From the NCBI RefSeq assembly GCF_028453695.1, contig NC_135777.1, positions 1,860,001 to 1,924,000 of the forward strand: a DNA stretch of 64,000 nucleotides, read 5' to 3'. Positions 21,628-33,420 of the stretch are shown here, piece by piece. The notes under the pieces are model-generated. The model had not been told where the DNA came from, made no database searches, and saw nothing but the letters and a program-made list of their open reading frames with translations. Position numbers and translations under genes: made by a program. The stretch comes from Augochlora pura. Its lineage: Eukaryota; Arthropoda; Insecta; Hymenoptera; Halictidae. The first letter of the stretch is position 1. Each line of letters starts with the position of its first letter.

Positions 21628-22420
21628 TAACGCCGTTAAAAACCGCCGTGTAGTCAAGCCGCGAAGGTGTCGAGTCGGCTCACTGCCGGCAATATCGACC
21701 TGCGATAAATTTCCCTATATCTGTGAGAAATTCTCCAGGTGGCCTCCTCCTTCTCCTCCTCCTCCCCCTCCCTCTACGTGGACCGCGAGAGGATCGCAGG
21801 GGCGGTGGCGCGGTTTAACGAGGATGAGCGTCGGGCTCGTGGCGAACCTTATAAATTCCCGGGAAAGAATGGGGCCGATGACGAGGAACTGGCGTTCTAA
21901 CCGGGATCGAGTGCATTCACGGGGAAAATGGATGCTGGGACGGGACCCTCTAGGACCACCTAACCGTCCCCTCCCCCCCTCCTCCACCCCCAGACTCGTC
22001 GAGCCCCGTCTAACGACGCTTTTCTTCTCCTGAAATTTGATTCCTCTTCGGGAATCAGGTCGCGCCTCTCGATAGAGCCACTCCGGCAACAACTTCGCCA
22101 AACGGAAACGTTCGTCTACTACTGTTTCGCTGTTCGCTGCTTTCGCCTCCTTCTCCTCCCCCTCCTCGGACTAGGATTTCTCTCATTCACTGCGATTTAT
22201 TCTTATTGGCTGGGGAATCGGGGCTGAGGCGATTCCGACGAGAGCGAACTAAGAATCGGTCGACTGTGTGGAATTCTCGAAGTCTCTAGTCTGTTTTATC
22301 CGGTGCTCGCGATCGTTCCCGAGGACATCAACCCTGTCGCTAATGAAACAATAGCATTTTCAATACGCTAACGGAAGAAATAGTCGAGAGCCTCGGGCGC
22401 CGAGTGGTCTCTAATGTTTA
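21628..22420. other. GC-rich stretch, no gene seen
   Basis: Frames at 21608-22033 (+) and 21715-22101 (-) are antisense to each other, with a CCTCCTCC/GGAGG-rich centre at about 21740-21775. Unrecognised; low-complexity Pro/Gly segments. Confidence 0.5.
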
Positions 22421-23260
22421 CAGAACTGTGGAAGTATCGGGTCGCGTGATGGGCATGGTCGCGTTTACTTGTAAAATACGATTATTATATGGTCTAGTCT
22501 CTGTCTCAAAGTAGACGATTGTAGATTTTGTTCGAGCTAAGTTAGACGGAAATAGTTGCGAGGGAACGTATTTTTTTTTTAATTCATCTGACATTTTCCT
22601 TTTATAATCTTGCAAACCCTATGATGTCGATTTCTTTTAATCTTTTTGAAATTAATTCGGTGTTCTGTTTTAATCGAATCTAGCCTGTTACAAAGAAGAC
22701 ACTTGCAAGTTTCATTTAAGTTAATTCTCATAGAAATACATCATGCAAATTGTTGCTTTCAGTTCGTACAATTTTTCTGGTTTTTTCCTAGGTGACAGAG
22801 GTCGACTACTTTTAGTTTTTCCAAATGGTATCGACATTCTGTTGCAATTTAATCTACTCTGGGTTAAAATAGAGACTTTCAGCTTTCATTTGACATGATT
22901 TTTATACATACACATCCACGAGAATAGTTTTCAAAATTCATATAAATCATCGCTTTGAATTCTTGCAATTTTCCTCGTCTTTTAATAGGTGTCAGAAATC
23001 GATTCCTTTTAATTATTCAGAATGATCTCGTCGTTGATTTGCACTCTAATCTCCTCTGTCTTAAAATAGACACTTTCATCTTTCATTTCAGCTAATTCTC
23101 ATTGAAAACCTCATACTAAATCGAATCTCAAAATTTATGTAAACTGTTGCTTTGAATTAGTGTAACATTTCTTGTCTTCTCCTAAGTGTCAGAGGTCGAC
23201 TCTTATCAATTTTTGTGACAATTCTGTCACAATTATTTAATTCATCATAAATACTAATAT
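22420..23260. repeat. Degenerate tandem repeat, about 197 bp unit
   Basis: GTGACAGAGGTCGACTAC (22792), GTGTCAGAAATCGATTCC (22990) and GTGTCAGAGGTCGACTCT (23186) mark unit starts 198 and 196 bp apart; a weaker unit (CTATGATGTCGATTTC) starts near 22618. Each unit carries an ACTTTCA..TTTCATTT block and ends in a T/C-rich tract with CCTAG, AATAG or CCTAA. The T-rich tract plus AG plus GTG mimics a splice acceptor, but this recurs as part of the repeat. Confidence 0.82.
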
Positions 23261-23394
23261 AGTATAAATATAGCATAATGTAGTATATAATATAGCACAA
23301 TGTAGTATATAATATAGCACAAAATATCGCATAATAATATTATATAATATGATATAACACAAGTTTATATATAAAGACAAATTTGTTTTATATC

Positions 23395-23810
23395 ATTTAT
23401 ACATAAATGTTCTACGAACGTCTTAAATCCGTTCTAGAAACGTCTTGTGTTATAAATCAGGACGTCTTTTAGACGTCTTTAAAACGTCCATTAGACGACC
23501 AATATTTCTCGAATGTCCTACAAATGTCGTGTAAACGCTATAGGAACTTCTTACGTTACAAATCAAGTTTTTAAAACGTGTTTTAGTCGTCTATGATACT
23601 TGAATGTCTTATAAATGTCCTAAATACGTTCTAGAAACGTCTTTTAGACGTCTAAGACTCTCGCATGTCTAAAAATGTCTTACAAATGTCCTAAGAACGT
23701 CTGGTGTTATAAATTAAGATGGTTTCTAAATGTCTTTAAAACGTCCTTTAAACGTCTGTGGTCTCCCGAATGTCCCACGAACATCCTAAAAAACGCAATT
23801 AAAGCGACCA
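23395..23810. repeat. ACGTC/AATGTCC short-motif tandem repeat
   Basis: Roughly forty variants of AACGTCTT, AATGTCCTA and the palindrome GACGTCTTTTAGACGTC. A larger irregular unit of about 100-150 bp is marked by GTTATAAATCA-like strings near 23450, 23555 and 23705. The short frame at 23675-23857 is part of the repeat. Confidence 0.85.
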
Positions 23811-24815
23811 GTCACTGCCGTTTCACCCGATCCGTCAACGCGTCAAGCAGTTGCTAGTTAGCTGTCCTGCCGACAGATTTATCCAGTGATTGGACGGAAT
23901 ATTCCCTCGGGTTGCTCCGCCGGCTATGAATTAAGGATTTCAATTCGAGGGCCGAATTACCGTCTATCAAATCACGACGATATTTCTGGAAGGTTGCGGG
24001 AGGGGAGGTCGAGTAAAAAGTAGCCGTAGATCGATCCCCCGGCCGGAAGAGAAAAAGAGCAGAGAGAAACGGTCGAGCGAAGGTAACCGGATCACCGAGG
24101 GAGGGAGGACCCCGATAGAAGGCGGATCGCGTTTTATAGTAATGAGTAAATGAATCTTCCCGACGGAATATTGACGCATAAAAGACCGGTGGTCGGCCAA
24201 TGTACTAATTGCTGGTTGCCTCGACCGTACCAATCGACCGCCGAAGTAATACCGGTATCCCGATCCAACTAATTACCCGGCCGGTCCATTAGTGCAATTG
24301 CTGCTCGGCACAATATCCAAACATTACTAGGATATCAGAGACTGTTTGCCGGGGAATTAGACGTCCATCCGTGACGTTTATCACCGATACGACGAATACG
24401 TGTCCTGCTGTTTATCTTAATCAAAATCTTCCTCCGTTGCGCGTCGAAGACCTCGCGTTGTCCTCAGGAAACGTAGCAGCGATTCCATACGATTTTTACA
24501 CTTTCTTCAATTTCACGGTAATCAAATGTTGGTAATATTCAATTCGACGATTGATGTATTGGATGAAGAAGCGGCTATTAGAGTAATTATTTGTTTATAT
24601 ATAAATAGAGGGTGGTCGACGGAAGTTGTACAGCTTCTGTGAATTTTTAAATATACATTAGCTAAGACAAATTTTAATACGATAATTGTAGGGATTCAAG
24701 AGGCATAGTATGCGGTGCATTTGTTTATTTAATTGCTGGAGTGGTTCTGGAGATTTTGAGGTTAGTTTTCTTTTGGGGAATGAAATATTGTATTCTTGCT
24801 ATTAGAATTAGGATC
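23811..24815. other. No gene seen
   Basis: GC-balanced to 24480, AT-rich after. A GA/CT-biased segment at 24000-24120 gives the only open frame (23967-24233 -), unrecognised. Confidence 0.5.
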
Positions 24816-24819
24816 TGTA

Positions 24820-24956
24820 TTAGGCTCTCTTCCGTCACATCCAAAAATATTAAATAAGATAATAAAAAGTTTATTGCAAAATTATACATGCATCCCTGGA
24901 TGTCAACAGATTTCTGTTATAAGCGATGAGGCCACGAATACTTATGGGACTGACTG
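24820..24956 (-). mobile_element. Tc1-like remnant, one TIR
   Basis: The body TTCCGTCACATCCAAAAATA...AAGTTTATTGCAAAAT matches copies at 34800 and 43160. The right end is CGAATACTTATGGGACTGAC + TG, followed by TA (24957-24958). No opposite terminus lies upstream, so it is 5'-truncated. In reverse, the first bases encode the FGCDGR part of a Tc1-like transposase. Confidence 0.78.
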
Positions 24957-24958
24957 TA

Positions 24959-25620
24959 TGTAAATTTCGAAAGTGGCTACGCCGACCGTAAACGTAGATT
25001 AAATGGAATATTTTAATTCGAACAATTTCCAACCAGAGACAGGCTTTCTGTATCCGGTGGAAATTTCGATTAAAAATGAAGGGGAAACGGAAAGTTCGCG
25101 GGAAATGTTTACCGGTATGTTCGCGGAGAAATATTTTCCGTAATATCTCAGGGGCGCAGTCCTGTGAAGGGGACGGGAAAGGGGGGTGGAGGGCGGCCGG
25201 GGCCAGGCCTTATCGGCGATTCCGACGGAAAGTTCGCCGCGGCCGAAGAAATATTAAACGCGACGGGGACATCAGTATCAGATTTACATCGCATTACGTT
25301 GACGACGATGCGTCTTCTCGAAGTTGAGACCTATTTGTTCGCAGTCGGAAGACACATTGTCCGAGTTGGGGGATACGTCTTCCGCGAGCCGGAAGTTTTC
25401 CCCTCAGGAGCGCAATCTCGCCATAAGTTACCGGTATAAATTTTGAATTGTTTTCAAAGTATCAAGGGCCCCCCTGATAAATAATTCCGCGGGCGGAATG
25501 CTCACGGCGGACGTTGAACAATCGCGCGCGCCGCCGCCGAGCGGATTCCCGCCGCTCGAAATTCCGCTTGCGAATGAACACGTCGTTGTTGCCGCTTGCC
25601 TTGAATCAATTAATGGAAAA
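24959..25620. other. No gene seen
   Basis: GC-rich from 25080. Overlapping plus-strand frames at 25076-25327 and 25164-25439 are unrecognised. Confidence 0.5.

Positions 25621-25623
<3 letters not shown>

Positions 25624-25656
<33 letters not shown>
25624..25656. repeat. (CT)n microsatellite
   Basis: About 16 CT dinucleotides, then GTGT. Confidence 0.95.
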
Positions 25657-25660
<4 letters not shown>

Positions 25661-27180
25661 CAATTAAATTTCGTTGGCGAATGATCGGGCTCGTCGACGC
25701 CCGAATTATTAAAAATAACGAAAAGGCGGCCGCATTTTCGCGCCCGCGCGAACAAAAACGCGCTTGTAACGAGCAGATGCGAATTTTTACTATTATTATT
25801 GTCTACATTATAACATTACAACATTATTATACACCATACAATTTAGTGTATTAATTAAGCAACTTTCTATACCCTATCAAAAGAAACAAGTTATTTCCTC
25901 TATAATCAACAAAAGCCATAGATCGCTAAAATCAAGCTGCACGTCAGCGCCCAAACATTTTACAGATACGCTATGTAATCTCGCGCATATTTCGCCCGTT
26001 TTATTACAGCCGTCCGGCTTTTATTCCGACGAACAGCTCCGATTGAAAAACTCGAATCGCGATTTCGCCAAAAAGATAGAGAAGAGAAAAAAGAACGAGG
26101 AACGTCGGCCGCGCGAGTTTTCGTAAATCCTGTTTACGCGGCGTCGCTTGAACGACTGATGTTTTTCATATCCCGGCGCAACACCTTTGAAAAATCTATG
26201 CGCAGCCCGGCCGGATTTTCAGCCGCGCCGGGGCGCCCGTTGCGAATGTGAACGGCTCGCGAGCTGAACTTTACAACATCAGCGCGCGCGTGAAAGTTTT
26301 ATCGGGCCCGCCGACAGTGGGATGAAGAGAAAATTAGAAAATATTAAGCTTCGTTTCACGGCTGTGCGAGAAGTTCGCCGGACCTGGCTCATTTATATGC
26401 ATTTTAATTATCCCCGCTTTCCGGCGAATACAAGATACTGTCTTTGAAACGATTTGTCTTGATGATGGATCGACGGTATTTATTCCTACCACTGCAATCG
26501 CGTTGCTGCGATGCCGCTTCAACCTGCACCCCTCAGTTGTCCAGTATCAGCGAGCAGTATCTTCGGCGAGCATCGCTTGAATTAATTAAAGATTCTTACG
26601 CTTCTTCACAGAACTTTCGATAACTGATTCGCTAAATCATCGACTAGCACTACTTCGTCACGTACAGAGATTGTCTTCAACTTTTGCTCCTTTCTAAGAG
26701 TGTAGACTATCTGACTCCGGTTAAAGGTGGAACCACATGTCCCTGAGTCACAGCCACCAGGTGGGAAGTTATTGTGACGAAGATAATAACGAAGATATTT
26801 CAAACAATAACGTTAGACGACTTACTCTGAACAGAATCTCCAAAAGTCAATCGCAATCAGGAAGTTCCTAAAGTCATTTCAAGGAACTTTTCTCTTTGTA
26901 AAAATGCAATCCGCGGCTTTGTTTATGAATTATTAACGAAAAACAACGACTAATGAGAGACAAGATCAGTTAGCAGACGATGCTCAGTTCCGCTCATTGG
27001 TTTTTCGTTAATATCTCGTTAATAATGCCTCGGAGAAAATTGTTTTAAAGAACAAAGTTGCTGCTAATGATCTCACGGATCCATCATTTCCGGATTATTA
27101 GACATTTTTGGAACATCTTGCATAAAATGTAAATAATAAAACGATCAAGCTGATATTCTCAGGAAAAGAAACTTAGATTA
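25657..27180. other. No gene seen
   Basis: CpG-rich to 26520, AT-richer after. Short frames at 26334-26522 and 26606-26803 (-) have no support. No repeat beyond short AT runs. Confidence 0.5.
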
Positions 27181-27204
27181 CTTTAAAAAAAGAAAGTATA
27201 AAAA

Positions 27205-27298
27205 TACATGAATAAATATACATAACAGATAAATAATATATACATATATATATCAATAATAGATAAATAAATAAATATATATATATATATATATTCAT
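27205..27298. repeat. AT-rich (TA)n / ATAAATA repeats
   Basis: ATAAATATATACATATATATAT and a (TA)n block of about 11 units near 27272-27294. Confidence 0.85.
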
Positions 27299-27606
27299 CG
27301 CCTAAATTCTCGAATGACGCAACAGAGGACAAAGGAGCCGCAGATCTCCGTCGACGGTAATAGGCTAAAAACGATCAGCTACACCGGGACGTAATCTGAG
27401 TTCGTGATCGCGCGTAGCCGGACAATGAATCTTTCATATTTTAAATAATATTTCATCCGTGAAAACAGTGGATTTTGTGCTGGAAGATGAAAGAATCCCT
27501 GGCGACAATCCGATTTAAATTTATGAGCTGTTCATCAGGCGCGAACCGTTCGTTTGCGTTTTGTTAACCGAACGAAGGGAGAATAGACAGAGAAAGGGAA
27601 AAAAAG

Positions 27607-27607
27607 C

Positions 27608-27656
<49 letters not shown>
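27607..27656. repeat. (AG)n microsatellite
   Basis: CGAGAGACAG followed by about 18 AG units. A second shorter (AG)n with a G7 run lies at 27917-27941. Confidence 0.95.
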
Positions 27657-28900
27657 CCGTCCCGGGATTTTCATCGCGGGGGAACACCTTCGCGTCGCCC
27701 TGGAATAATCGATGAGTCGATCGGCGGAAGGGTGGAAAAGAGACGAGCGAATAGCTCCGTCCTCGGGTTATGACATCGTTCCGGCCTTACGACCTTCCGC
27801 CGTAACACTTCCCTCGTAATACCTTCAACTCATCTTAGCGAGCCCTGGCTTCGTTCCTTACAACTGCGATCCGGTAATCGTGAAAACCGTCACGGGGCGG
27901 GGTGGGGTTGGAAGCGAGAGAGAGAGAGAGAGAGGGGGGGTGGCTCCTGCTAAAAAGAACGCACGGCCGCGGGATTAACAGCGGCGAAAGGCTGATAGAT
28001 TTTCCTCATTGCCGTCGGAGTGGTTGTTCGTTTTTATAGTGATTGAAAGTCTGTCGCAGCGTGTAACGGAGGTGGTGGGTCGGATACGGGCGACGGCGGA
28101 GGCGTGTCTGAAAAGGCCTGATTGCCTTATTGATTCGTTGAATCGACTGGAAGGTTCTTATGGGAATAGTCTGTCGCAGCTCGGGGGCGCGCGGGAATCG
28201 GGTCAATTCAATGTGGCCTGACGACGTCGCGGAATATTGTTGACCCGAACTACCGAAACCTCGGGGAAACTCGACTCTCGCCGGACCAGGCCGCAAGCTT
28301 CCCCGTGACCCGGTATCAATCGAAACTGCCGAATACAAGAGCTACGAGGGGTCCAGGTACCCCCCGGTCTTCTTTCCGTTCGAGAGCATCGCCTTTGACC
28401 GGGGTTTTTCTTTTTTTTTTTTTGCGTAAATCAAGTCGCCGATACCCTCGCCGCGTGCTTCTCCCACGGAATTACATTTTGTCCCTCCGGGATATCGTGG
28501 CTTCTACGCGCGGCTTGGAGCTTTCCCGGTATCGTAAAAGGGGAACGTTACGACATTTTTATACGACGTGGTCAAGCCCATATCTTACCCCGCGCGCGAG
28601 GGTGGGCCCCGGGTTTCAAAAAGGAAACGTCGATACAGGAACCGTCGCGTCGCCAGAGAAAGAAAGAGGGAGATAGAGGGAGGGAGGGGGGGCGCGGGCG
28701 AGAGAGACGGGGAAGTAACGGCCGAACCGTTGGATTCTCCGTTAAGCGAAAAACGAGGCCGTAGAATCCTGTTATTGCTTTCGTGCGATATCAAGGATTC
28801 AGATTGATTCGGAGTTACAACCCCCGCCGGACCTACGGCACCCACATTTTTTCGTCTCTGTTCTCGTTATTGCTTCTTACTCGCGCCGACGTTTCCTCGC
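27657..28900. other. GC-rich stretch, no gene seen
   Basis: Frames on both strands between 28006 and 28845 overlap each other and match nothing known. A T12 run lies near 28410-28422. GA-rich sequence at 28655-28715 produces Arg/Glu frames. AATATTGTTGACCCGAACTACC at 28232 belongs to the degenerate repeat described at 7.0 and 18.6 kb. Confidence 0.5.
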
Positions 28901-28908
28901 ATGGTGTC

Positions 28909-28910
<2 letters not shown>

Positions 28911-28945
<35 letters not shown>

Positions 28946-28960
28946 CTCTCTATCTCTCTT
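28911..28960. repeat. (AC)n(CT)n compound microsatellite
   Basis: About 15 CA units pass into CT repeats with TCTTT interruptions to about 28993. Confidence 0.95.
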
Positions 28961-29361
28961 TCTTTCTTTCTCTTTCTCCATCTCTTTCTCTCCCATTTTC
29001 CCCGAGGATTTATCGCCCCCAATTTGTTTCCTTTCCTGCCGGCGCCGTCCGTGGAGGGTGATTTTGTCAATGCTAACGTCTGATCGCCGGCACTCCAGTG
29101 TTTTCGAATAAATTACGCTCGCAGCCGAGCACGCCATTCGAAGGCCCACGAAAAGCCACGTGATGCCACCTATCCCCGGGAAATCTGAGGGGGCGACGTT
29201 TCGTTAGTCTTTCAAAATCGTGACCGATAAAACACCACGGCAAATCCTCCGGTTCTTATCGCTTCCGGCGAGTCGACCGCGGGTTTATATTATACAGAAT
29301 TCGAAGTTGTTTAACGCACTTCGATGGACAACGAACACTCGAGGGACAATTGAAGGACTGT

Positions 29362-29392
29362 TAGTTTTTTATATTTGGTTATTCCAGGTAAT
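29362..29392 (+). promoter_or_regulatory. Weaker candidate recursive splice site
   Basis: TAGTTTTTTATATTTGGTTATTCCAG ends at 29387 and is followed at once by GTAATA. The T-rich tract and joined AG|GT resemble the site at 8018, but the tract is interrupted by purines, the donor is weaker and no clear branch point is seen. Confidence 0.25.
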
Positions 29393-30139
29393 AGTGAATT
29401 AAAACACAAAATATTTCAGTCATCGTATGGTGAACTAGTGTCTATAAAATTTACAGAAAAATTTAAACCAGTTAAACCAGTCTTGAAAAAGTTATATATT
29501 TCAATAAGTTATATATTTTAAAAGTGTTGACTCAATTTTGCTCCCCTCTGTATATTCTATTATCTAATAATTCGGTTAAGTAACAAATTATATAACCAAG
29601 TTATCAAATTCGTCTAACGAGGTCACAGTTTTCTGGTCCACCTGTTGATTTTTATTATAAATGCACGAAATTCTACCATCTGCGACAATTATAGTCTAAC
29701 GGCGACGAAGTATTCTGCCATCGATTGCGAATTATTTTATTCTACTTGACTGACTTGCTGCAAGCTTGTTCTACTTGTGCAGAATCCCCTGAACAGTTTA
29801 TTTCGCCTGGCTGACCTGAGACTGACCCGTTCTACTTACGAGACAAACGAAGACTCGCAGCAGCGATCATTTGTTCATATATTTTGTTAAATATGCAGCG
29901 ACGCTTAACGGTGTACTCCATATAAAAAGACGCACAATTATGGCATTTCTAATATTTCTCTATCATCAAAAATATCACAGATATAATATAATATTTTTCG
30001 TACATCTATTGTTTCCCAAAATTTCGCTTGTCAGTAATAAAAATGGAAAAATGAGATCTGGTAATTAAAATGAAACATATGCCTTAAAAAAGAATTAATA
30101 AATTCTGTTTTCCCTAACGCAATAATATGTTTTAATTTA
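29393..30139. other. AT-rich stretch, no gene seen
   Basis: Contains GACTGACTTGCTGCAAGC-type phrases at 29745-29845 that resemble the motif cluster at 640-900. No coding or splice evidence. Confidence 0.45.
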
Positions 30140-30144
30140 CAATC

Positions 30145-30255
30145 TACAATATACAGTATACAGTATACAGTAAGCAGTATACACTGTGGAGTATACGCTA
30201 TACAATATATAATATTATATAATAATAATAATAAATATAATAATATATATCGCAG
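30145..30255. repeat. TACAGTATA-type AT repeat
   Basis: TATACAGTATACAGTATACAG followed by TATAATAATAATAAATA. Similar in motif to the array at 1205-1650. Confidence 0.8.
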
Positions 30256-30259
30256 CAGT

Positions 30260-31135
30260 ATAGCAAGGAAATAATTGCGGTAATCAAAGCAGCGATCGTA
30301 GAGGTTGCCATGGAACTAGCCTGAGTATTTCCACCCGGTTCGACCGATCATAAGCCAGAAGCCAAAGCAGGCTAATAACTTCACGTTGGAGTCCTCTGCG
30401 AAGCCTGATGGACGAAGAACGATGCCGCAGGGAACGCGGACTGTTTATTTATCTAACAAACCAATTTATTTCCCCGCGTTCCCGGAGGGAGAGTAAATTT
30501 CCGGACCGCTGGCGCGCTACCTATTTCTCGCAAAAAAAGGAGCCACTGTTCTCGAAGCATCCGCCACGGACCCCGGCTCCCCACCGACCCCTGTTTCACC
30601 TGCTCGAGTTCCGGGATCGCTCGGGGACATTATGAATATCATTATCGTCCGCCGCCGCTTTTCGAAATCCGCGAAACGGTCTTTAGGTCGCCGTAAGCTC
30701 CTCGACGCCGACGTCTAATCCAGAGACCCGTGGACCCTTATTCACGCTGAAAGTTACCGGTGGTGGGGGGCGGGTCGTCGCCGGGGGTCGTTGTCGGAAC
30801 ATTCCGGTCGCTGGATGCACTCTCTGATTTTCCGGTGGCCAAATAGTCGCGCGGGGGCTCTCCGTGACTTATTAGTATGCTATCCTGGAAGCGCGGCGGG
30901 CCGCCCCCGTGGCAAGCGAAATGAACAAGGAAATGACGAAAATAAATTTTGAAACCGGAGCGTCGAGCTGCGCGGGTACCATCGCCGGTTGATAGCGTAG
31001 CTCTCTTAAGGCGCGACGATTTTCTCGGAATTAACGGAGGGGAGGAAGCCGGCCGCCTTTGTTTCCGGGACGGCGTTCCCCTGCCGGCGACGCAACGCTC
31101 GAAAGTTGTGACTGCCTCCTTTTGTGGGACCGCGC
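30260..31135. other. GC-rich stretch, no gene seen
   Basis: Frames at 30408-30635 (+) and 30738-31142 (-) are Arg/Pro/Ser-rich and unrecognised. Confidence 0.5.
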
Positions 31136-31140
31136 TTCCC

Positions 31141-31175
31141 ACCCCCTCTCTTTCTCTCTCTCTATGTATCTCTTC

Positions 31176-31211
<36 letters not shown>

Positions 31212-31338
31212 TCCTGTCTCCCTCTCCCTCTTTCTCTCTGTTTCTCTTGCTTTGCCTCTCCCTCTCTTTCTCTCTCCCTCTATCTCTTTCTCTCTGTTCC
31301 TCTCACTCTGTCTCTCTTTCTGTCTCTCTCTGTCTGCG
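31141..31338. repeat. Long CT-rich polypyrimidine tract
   Basis: About 200 bp nearly pure pyrimidine on the plus strand, with a clean (CT)n block near 31186-31210 and TCTGT/TCCCT interruptions. Explains three overlapping Ser/Leu/Phe frames. Confidence 0.95.
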
Positions 31339-33250
31339 GCACCACCCCCACCAGCCCGCGGAATATTGCTTTACGAACGACATCGGCCATCCCGCCGACG
31401 GGAACGAAAATTTAATGGAAAACGCAGGACGCAACGGACTCGCGATACGAAAATTGAATAGCAGCGATTCTACCTTTTGGGGACAGGTAGCTCTGACGAG
31501 CACTCCAGGGTGAAAGACGCTCTTTAAAATCGAGTACGGTGGGCGACCCCACCGAATACCTGGCTTTTTAGGTTAGGAGTTTTCACTTGAAATTGAACGA
31601 CGTTCCTTTATTTCACAATCCTTGATGGAAGGGTACCGATCGCATATACTTGTGTAACGTTTGCAAAGGATATTCGCGTTTCAGTTCAGTTGTAATTGTT
31701 TTTGCGCAATGGTAAGATGAATTGGGAACGTAGGGATGTAAAGGGATGCGAATGTTTTGGTTATATTGTTGAAGGTTTTTCTGAGGAAATCAACTCGTTG
31801 GAATATCGTTACGAGATGATAGGTGCACTTGGTCTATGGGATAGAAGTATTATTTATTTATTGCGAGCGGATGCGAAATTTGAGTGCTTTGTTAGCGAAA
31901 TCTACAATACCTAGCGAAAAGTTTAGGATAGTGTATGTCGAGGTGTAAGAAAAGGGTATCACAGATGTTTTATACAGTTTTATAATAAAAACGAAATACT
32001 AACAGTTGAAAAATTGCGTTGTTTTTTATTAATACAAAGCAACGCAGCTTTCCATTTATTATAAGAACGAAATTAATAACAGGAAAAAATAACATTATTT
32101 TACATTCATTTATAAAGATCCCCCCTACGTTCTCTACTCAGTCTAAAGAACATAAAAGAACTTTTTATTTTGAAAAAATAATGGATTACTTTTTCCTCAA
32201 CCTAATATATTCTAGTGACAGTAAGACGAAGCCCCGATACAAACGCTACAGGTCCTAGCAGGAGAGTCGAGATCCAGTAGAAACTGCCGGAGTCTCTGGA
32301 CCTTCATAGTCCGTCCAATTCAAATTGAATACCGTCGTCTTCGATGCTGAAACAGAGCCGGAACTCGAAAATGGCATATACACCGGCCGGCTACTCGAAC
32401 AAACGAATCTCGGTGAAAGCCACCGAATGCCAGCCAACTCTCGAAGAATCCGGCTGGCCAGCTGGTTATAGAACAGCCGGCCCGTTTATTGACCTTTGCC
32501 ACGTAAAGATGAAACTTAATCGCGCCCCCCAGCGAGCTTCCGCGAATAACTCGTTTGCAAAAGTTCCGGTTATTCAATTTTACATTCGAACACTTCAACT
32601 TCCCAGCTCCCGTCTTCGGAACGGGAATAGTTGCCGAAGTCGTCGGCCGATACTGCTCGGAGAACTTCGTTGTAAGTAATAATCGGACCGAGATCATGCC
32701 GAACATAAGTCGCGACTCGGTACGAGCATCAGTTTACAGCGTGGAAAATTGGTAATTCTTTTAAGAAAAATTGTAAACTGTTGCCGGTGTTTTTCTGTGT
32801 AATTACGTACAGGTCGCGTTCGAAAGGTTCTCTCTGTCTCATAATTCTATTAACTCGACGTTACAGTAATAATATCATTAAATCCTCCTTACAACTTCAC
32901 AATTTTCTATTTCAATTACTAATTAGTGTAATAAATGCATGGTATTTGATTTATTAATTTCTAGACATCGAGGATTATCCGCCTCGCGCAGCGATTGATT
33001 AGTGACAAACAAGCGCGTTTCCGGAGACACTGCATGCTGCGATTAGTGCTGTTCGAGGCCCAGATGGGGTCGCAGTGTAATTTAACACTAAACGTATCAT
33101 CGCTGGTCGATTAACCTATTTCCAAGATGTTATTCTCAGATTATTGAAAGGAAATGGACGCTTTTATATAAATCGATCGGCTACATCTATTTTTATTCCA
33201 GCATATATTATAATAAAAATTACTGAAAGTCTAGATAAACGCAATCGCAT
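31339..33250. other. No gene seen
   Basis: Alternating composition. Frames at 31696-31914, 32019-32258, 32320-32706 (-) and 32344-32679 are unrecognised, and the last two are antisense to each other. The AT-rich part at 32760-33250 has no repeat. Confidence 0.5.
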
Positions 33251-33251
33251 A

Positions 33252-33420
33252 ATTTTTGTCTGTATTCATTTGGATATTTTTATTTTTACCACGAGAATTC
33301 GTTGAACAAATGTCAATAAAAGTTATGTTTATATATTAGTAGAAGGTAGTACTTCTGTATCATTGGCACATTTCCTCCACCATAATTATAACGCTGTGCT
33401 ATCTTTTTCTTTGGAAGTGT
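33252..33420 (+). repeat. Dispersed repeat copy (pairs with 40145-40325)
   Basis: About 170 bp aligns with the reverse complement of 40145-40325. Shared blocks are TTTGTCTGTATTCATTT, CGAGAATTCGTTGAA, GTTTATATATTA, CTGTATCATTGGCACATTTC and ACCATAATTATAACGC. Identity looks near 80%. Both copies translate in part to a SVSLAHFL.HNYN string, which could be a relic of a transposon ORF, but no family is recognised. Confidence 0.8.

Noticed and set aside
22785..22800. Splice acceptor TTTTTTCCTAG|GTGACAG
   Set aside because: The same structure recurs every 197 bp as part of a degenerate tandem repeat, so it is better explained by the repeat.
23395..23810. CRISPR-like array of ACGTC repeats
   Set aside because: Repeats are irregular, without unique spacers of constant length, and the sequence is that of an animal genome.
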